This document shows positions 58,993 through 62,375 of a stretch of DNA of 62,375 nt, in pieces. Both the position numbers and the translations under genes were made by a program. The stretch lies in contig JALHMM010000028.1 of the NCBI GenBank assembly GCA_022844045.1, positions 1 through 62,375 on the forward strand, written 5' to 3'. The notes under the pieces are model-generated. The model saw only the letters and a program-made list of their open reading frames with translations, searched no databases and was not told where the DNA came from. Source of the stretch: Reyranellaceae bacterium. GTDB taxonomy: Bacteria > Pseudomonadota > Alphaproteobacteria > Reyranellales > Reyranellaceae. The stretch's first letter is position 1, and each line of letters begins with the position of its first letter.

Positions 58993-61227
58993 TCAGGGTT
59001 GCGATGAAGAGTTCCGGCCCCGACCGCTCTCGAATCCGAGCAGCCGCAGCGCGTTCAATGTCACCAGCACGGTGGCGCCCGTATCCGCCATGATCGCGAG
59101 CCAGAGACCCGTCAAGCCCATGATGCTGGTCACCATGAAGAGTCCCTTGAGACCAAGGGCGAGGGCGACGTTCTGCCGGATCACGGCCATTGTGCCGCGT
59201 GAGAGCCGGACTAGGCGCGCCACATCGCCTACGCGGCTATTGAGGATCGCGGCGTCGGCGGTCTCCAATGCGACATCGGTGCCACTGCCCATCGCGATAC
59301 CGACATCCGCCGCGGCGAGCGCTGGCGCGTCGTTGATGCCGTCGCCGACCTGGGCGACCTTGCGACCCGCCGCCCGCAGCTCGCGGATAATGCGCAGCTT
59401 GTCCTCCGGCATGAGTTCGGCCCGGGCCTCGACACCGAGATCTTTAGCGATGGCCGCCGCCGTGCGCCGGTTGTCGCCGGTCAGGATCAAGCTATCGACG
59501 CCGAGCACCTTCAGCTGCCGCAACCCCTCGCGGGCATCGGGACGCGGCTCGTCACGCACCGCCAGCAATCCAAGGACCTTGCCGTCCTCGACCAGCACGG
59601 CCACCGTCTTGCCGCTCTCCTCCAGCGCTTCGATCCGCGCCGCGATTTCGGGCGCTAAGTCCGCGCGGCCGGCAACGAAGCGCGGCGCTCCCAGAGAGAG
59701 CCACCGCCCATCAACCCGACCTTCAAGGCCTCGGCCGGCGACAGCACGCGCCTCGTCCGCCACCGGAATCGCGACCCCGTCGGCCGCGGCGCGCTTGAGA
59801 ACGGCCATGGCGATCGGATGGCTGGAACCGGCTTCGAGCGCGGCCGCCAGACGGAGGACACTCTCGGCGGTATCGCCCAGCCCGACCACGTCCGTGACCT
59901 TGGGTTTGCCTTCGGTCAGGGTTCCCGTCTTGTCGAAGGCGATGGTTTGCAGGCCACCGGCGGCTTCGAGAACGGCGCCACCCTTCAGCAGCAGACCACG
60001 GCGGGCACCCGCCGAAAGACCAGCGGCGATCGTTGCCGGCGTCGAGATCACCAGCGCGCAGGGGCAGGCGATCAGCAGCATCGCCAATGCGCGGTAGACC
60101 CAGTCCGACCAGACGCCGCCGAAGGCGAGCGGCGGGACGATCGCCACCAGGATGGCAATGAAGACGGCGGCGGGCGTGTACCAGGCCGAGAATCTGTCGA
60201 TGAAGCGCTCGGTCGGTGCTTTGGCCTCTTGCGCCTCCTCGACGAGCCGGATGATGCGGGCAATGGTGTTGTCGGCGGCCGTTCGCTCGACGGCGACGAG
60301 AAGAACGCCTTCGCCGTTGATGCTGCCGGCGAACACCGCGTCGCCTTCGCCCTTCGCCTTGGGGACGGATTCGCCGGTGATCGGTGCTTCGTCGACAGAC
60401 GAAGCCCCGGAGACAATCGTGCCGTCGGCCGCGATCCGGTCACCGGGCCGCACGCGAATGCGCTGACCGACGGCGAGCGACGCCATTTCGACCTCGCGCA
60501 CAGCGTCACCGTCAACGAGCAGCGCGGTGCGCGGCACAATATTGGCCAAGGCGCGAATGCTGGCCCGCGCGCGGCTCGCCGCATACCCCTCCAGCAACTC
60601 GCCGATCAGGAACAGGAAGACGACCACCGCCGCTTCCTCGGCCGCGCCAATGACGATGGCGCCGGCCGCCGCGATGAACATGAGTGTCTCAATGCTGAAC
60701 GGCGACCCGGCCATCGCCGCCGAGAATGCACGACGCGCGATGGGAATGGCGGCGATGGCCGTTGCCGCGACGAAGATCCACGACGCGTGCGCCGGCAGGA
60801 TGAGGGAGACGCCGTACGCAACGGCAACAAGAAGGCCGGCGACGAGCGTGAAGCGCGCCTTGGCGCTTTGCCACCACGGACCTTCGCCAGACGCATCGTC
60901 ATCGTGACCGCCGTGGTCATGGCCTGCCTCGCCATGCGCCGCGTCCGCTCGCTTCCCGGATGCGCGAGGGCCCTCGCGGTCGGTGGCGTCGATCGCCTTG
61001 TAACCCAGTGCGCTAACGGTTCGCTCGATCGCCGCGTTCTTGAGGATTGCGGGATCGCCGTCGACCGAAAGATTCTGTGTTGAGAACGTGACCCGGACGT
61101 CGTCAACGCCGGCGAGCCGCCGAACCGCCGTTTCGATCTTTCCGGCGCACGAGCCGCAATCCATCCCCTCGACCCGGAACCGGAAGGTTGCTCGGGAAAC
61201 TGACGGAGCGGTGGCGTCTGCGGGCAT
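58993..61227 (-). CDS. zntA: Zn/Cd/Pb-exporting P1B-type ATPase (ZntA-like)
   Basis: 744-residue inner-membrane metal exporter. One HMA domain is present (VEGMDCGSCAGKIETAVRRL), then a His/Asp-rich linker (HGEAGHDHGGHDDDASG) and the ATPase core: SSVDEAPITGESVPKAKG, the metal helix [33 protein letters not shown] and [20 protein letters not shown]. The CPC context with STPA and the Asp/His-rich linker fit divalent soft metals such as Zn, Cd and Pb. It follows lspA by 76 bases on the same strand. Confidence 0.93.
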   Translation of the reverse strand: MPADATAPSVSRATFRFRVEGMDCGSCAGKIETAVRRLAGVDDVRVTFSTQNLSVDGDPAILKNAAIERTVSALGYKAIDATDREGPRASGKRADAAHGEAGHDHGGHDDDASGEGPWWQSAKARFTLVAGLLVAVAYGVSLILPAHASWIFVAATAIAAIPIARRAFSAAMAGSPFSIETLMFIAAAGAIVIGAAEEAAVVVFLFLIGELLEGYAASRARASIRALANIVPRTALLVDGDAVREVEMASLAVGQRIRVRPGDRIAADGTIVSGASSVDEAPITGESVPKAKGEGDAVFAGSINGEGVLLVAVERTAADNTIARIIRLVEEAQEAKAPTERFIDRFSAWYTPAAVFIAILVAIVPPLAFGGVWSDWVYRALAMLLIACPCALVISTPATIAAGLSAGARRGLLLKGGAVLEAAGGLQTIAFDKTGTLTEGKPKVTDVVGLGDTAESVLRLAAALEAGSSHPIAMAVLKRAAADGVAIPVADEARAVAGRGLEGRVDGRWLSLGAPRFVAGRADLAPEIAARIEALEESGKTVAVLVEDGKVLGLLAVRDEPRPDAREGLRQLKVLGVDSLILTGDNRRTAAAIAKDLGVEARAELMPEDKLRIIRELRAAGRKVAQVGDGINDAPALAAADVGIAMGSGTDVALETADAAILNSRVGDVARLVRLSRGTMAVIRQNVALALGLKGLFMVTSIMGLTGLWLAIMADTGATVLVTLNALRLLGFESGRGRNSSSQP

Positions 61228-61303
61228 GGCTGTCCTGATTCGAGGCTCAGGCTACCCTGCACCCTCTAGCGACTAGAGATTCAAGCAGAATCGACGAGAT
61301 CGC

Positions 61304-61759
61304 TTAGCGCCGCCTCTCGCCTATCAAGAAAAGGATGACACCGCCGACGATCGCAACGTCCGCGAAATTGAAGGCCGGCCAGTGATCAGCACCCCAATGG
61401 ATATCGAGAAAGTCCGTCACCGCGCCCTGACGTCCACGATCGATCACATTGCCGAGCGCTCCTCCGATCACAAGACCGAGACCGGCGCCTACCCACCGAT
61501 TGAGCATGCGCCAGAGCCAGGTCGCTAGGACGGCAACCACCGCCAGCCCGGCCAAGCTGAGCGCCCACCAGGGCACGGCGCTGAAGGACCCGAAGCTCGC
61601 GCCGCGATTGAAGACCAGCACGAGGTTGAAGACCGGCAGGATTTCGACGCCAGCCGAGAGGGGGGTGGCGTAGGCGAGCGCCAATGCCTTGCTGGCCTGA
61701 TCGAAGACAAGGGCCGCGACGGCGCAGGCCAGACCATTGCGCTGCGGTCGCTGTATCAC
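61304..61759 (-). CDS. lspA: Lipoprotein signal peptidase LspA
   Basis: 151-residue aspartyl protease with four membrane segments that cleaves prolipoproteins. The catalytic aspartates are in GGALGNVIDRGRQGAVTDFL and FNFADVAIVGGV, and the first conserved Asp in VFDQASKAL. The start is GTG at 61759. LspA paralogues next to ZntA/PbrA-type ATPases are common on resistance elements and are likely accessory rather than the housekeeping copy. This unit may serve the several small lipoproteins in the region. Confidence 0.92.
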   Translation of the reverse strand: MIQRPQRNGLACAVAALVFDQASKALALAYATPLSAGVEILPVFNLVLVFNRGASFGSFSAVPWWALSLAGLAVVAVLATWLWRMLNRWVGAGLGLVIGGALGNVIDRGRQGAVTDFLDIHWGADHWPAFNFADVAIVGGVILFLIGERRR

Positions 61760-61873
61760 GGCGCGTCTGCGGAGGGGGCCACGTCACTGTCACTTCGGCG
61801 CCGTGACGCCGCGCCCTGACGAGGCTCCATTGCGCGCCTCGCCGCTCCACCGTCGCGCTTACACCGTAGCTCT

Positions 61874-62266
61874 CTAAAGCTTGAGAATGTGCTCATGATA
61901 GTGGCCAGGCAGAGACAGATTGGTTGGTGTCACCCTCAGGAAAGCGTCGATATCGTACGTTTGGGCTTCCGATCGAAACCGTTGAAACTCCGAGCGCTCG
62001 GCTCCGGTGAGTTTCTCCCAAAGAGCGACACATCGTCTGGGCATTACGATCCAGCTTCGCTGGGCTATCTTGTCAAATGGAAACTCATGTTTGACCACGC
62101 GCCAGTGCTGAAGCTTCGAGAAGCTTTCATCTTCAGGCATTCGGCACAAAAGACACCCCTTGAATCGATCGCGAACGCGTTGCGCCCGCGCGACTTTGTA
62201 TCGCGCCTCGGATTCGATTGTTCGTAGAGTGGTAAGTGACCCCACTGAGAGTCTTCGTGCGCTCAT
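61874..62266 (-). CDS. Hypothetical protein with HIT-like features
   Basis: 130 residues, no signal peptide. A CxxC pair (GCLLCRMPEDES) near residue 38 is followed by VVKHEFPFDKIAQRSWIVMP and a histidine ending (SLPGHYHEHILKL). The layout of Cys-x-x-Cys, a phosphate-protein-like VMPRR strand and a terminal H-x-H-x-H-like run resembles HIT-family nucleotide hydrolases. The triad spacing is not canonical, so the call is tentative. The ATG at 62266 has GGAAGG nearby. Confidence 0.6.
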   Translation of the reverse strand: MSARRLSVGSLTTLRTIESEARYKVARAQRVRDRFKGCLLCRMPEDESFSKLQHWRVVKHEFPFDKIAQRSWIVMPRRCVALWEKLTGAERSEFQRFRSEAQTYDIDAFLRVTPTNLSLPGHYHEHILKL

Positions 62267-62335
62267 CGCCTTCCACGTGGGATAGAAACGCTGTGACCAG
62301 CCGGCAGATATGTCGTCGTTGGACCGTTGACGCGG

Positions 62336-62375
62336 CTATTTCTTTCGCGCCTTGGCGACGGCGTCTTTCATGACG
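62336..62375 (-). CDS. 3' end of a gene entering from the right
   Basis: The last 40 bases contain a minus-strand frame ending VMKDAVAKARKK and a TAG stop. Too little is visible to name it. The basic Lys-rich end and the open frame to the window edge suggest the C-terminus of a gene whose body lies outside. Confidence 0.35.
   Translation of the reverse strand, partial: VMKDAVAKARKK

Overview
The window reads as a GC-rich alphaproteobacterial chromosome segment. Support for this comes from the LigD domain order with Ku, the Bug-type receptor, FixK/FNR-like boxes, an ECF sigma/NrsF pair with a Caulobacter SigF-type promoter, and DmeR/HupE-type nickel-cobalt genes. No rRNA, tRNA or CRISPR array was seen, and the genus cannot be fixed from this sequence.

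Region 1 (1-10038) looks like ordinary chromosome. It holds an acyl-CoA catabolic cluster (enoyl-CoA hydratase, acyl-CoA dehydrogenase, CaiB-type CoA transferase), a divergent LigD/Ku pair for end joining, an M20 peptidase coupled to a solute-binding protein, and an orphan 217-residue protein.

Region 2 (10039-13888) looks like the edge of an acquired region. It has a tyrosine integrase, an orphan gene with unusual composition, and a wrecked IS630-type transposase.

Region 3 (13889-19022) is a probable sulfur-stress cluster. An ArsR-rhodanese fusion regulator with a large palindromic operator faces an MFS/sterol-desaturase/DsrE/methyltransferase operon and is followed by a TauE-type exporter. 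The last gene of the divergent operon runs into a foreign spondin fragment.

Region 4 (19070-62266) is a dense metal and redox island. Its parts are: a CusBA-type RND pump; a MerR/MerT unit; a porin/DUF2282 (bufferin-like)/lipoprotein unit; a DmeR-controlled nickel-cobalt exporter divergent from a HupE/UreJ unit; an ECF sigma/NrsF pair with its own promoter; a class III adenylate cyclase; a periplasmic copper operon (lipoprotein, TolC-type protein, multicopper oxidase, cupredoxin, CusF-like); and a CopA-type ATPase divergent from CsoR with an operator-like palindrome beside each start. Next comes a long minus-strand run that combines PRPP synthetase, a beta-CASP RNase, a nucleoside phosphorylase, a ferredoxin-reductase fusion, cytochrome b and a seven-heme cytochrome c, with FixK/FNR-like boxes nearby. 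The region ends with a SCO/PCuAC/DsbA-type copper-delivery group and a ZntA-type ATPase with its own LspA.

Decay is widespread in regions 2-4. There is a duplicate CusF remnant, an RND remnant, an ISAzo13-type transposase with a stop codon, and a second adenylate cyclase that first lost its middle in frame and then took a perfectly bounded IS5-family insertion. The picture is a repeatedly rearranged resistance island under several independent metal, sulfur and oxygen regulators.
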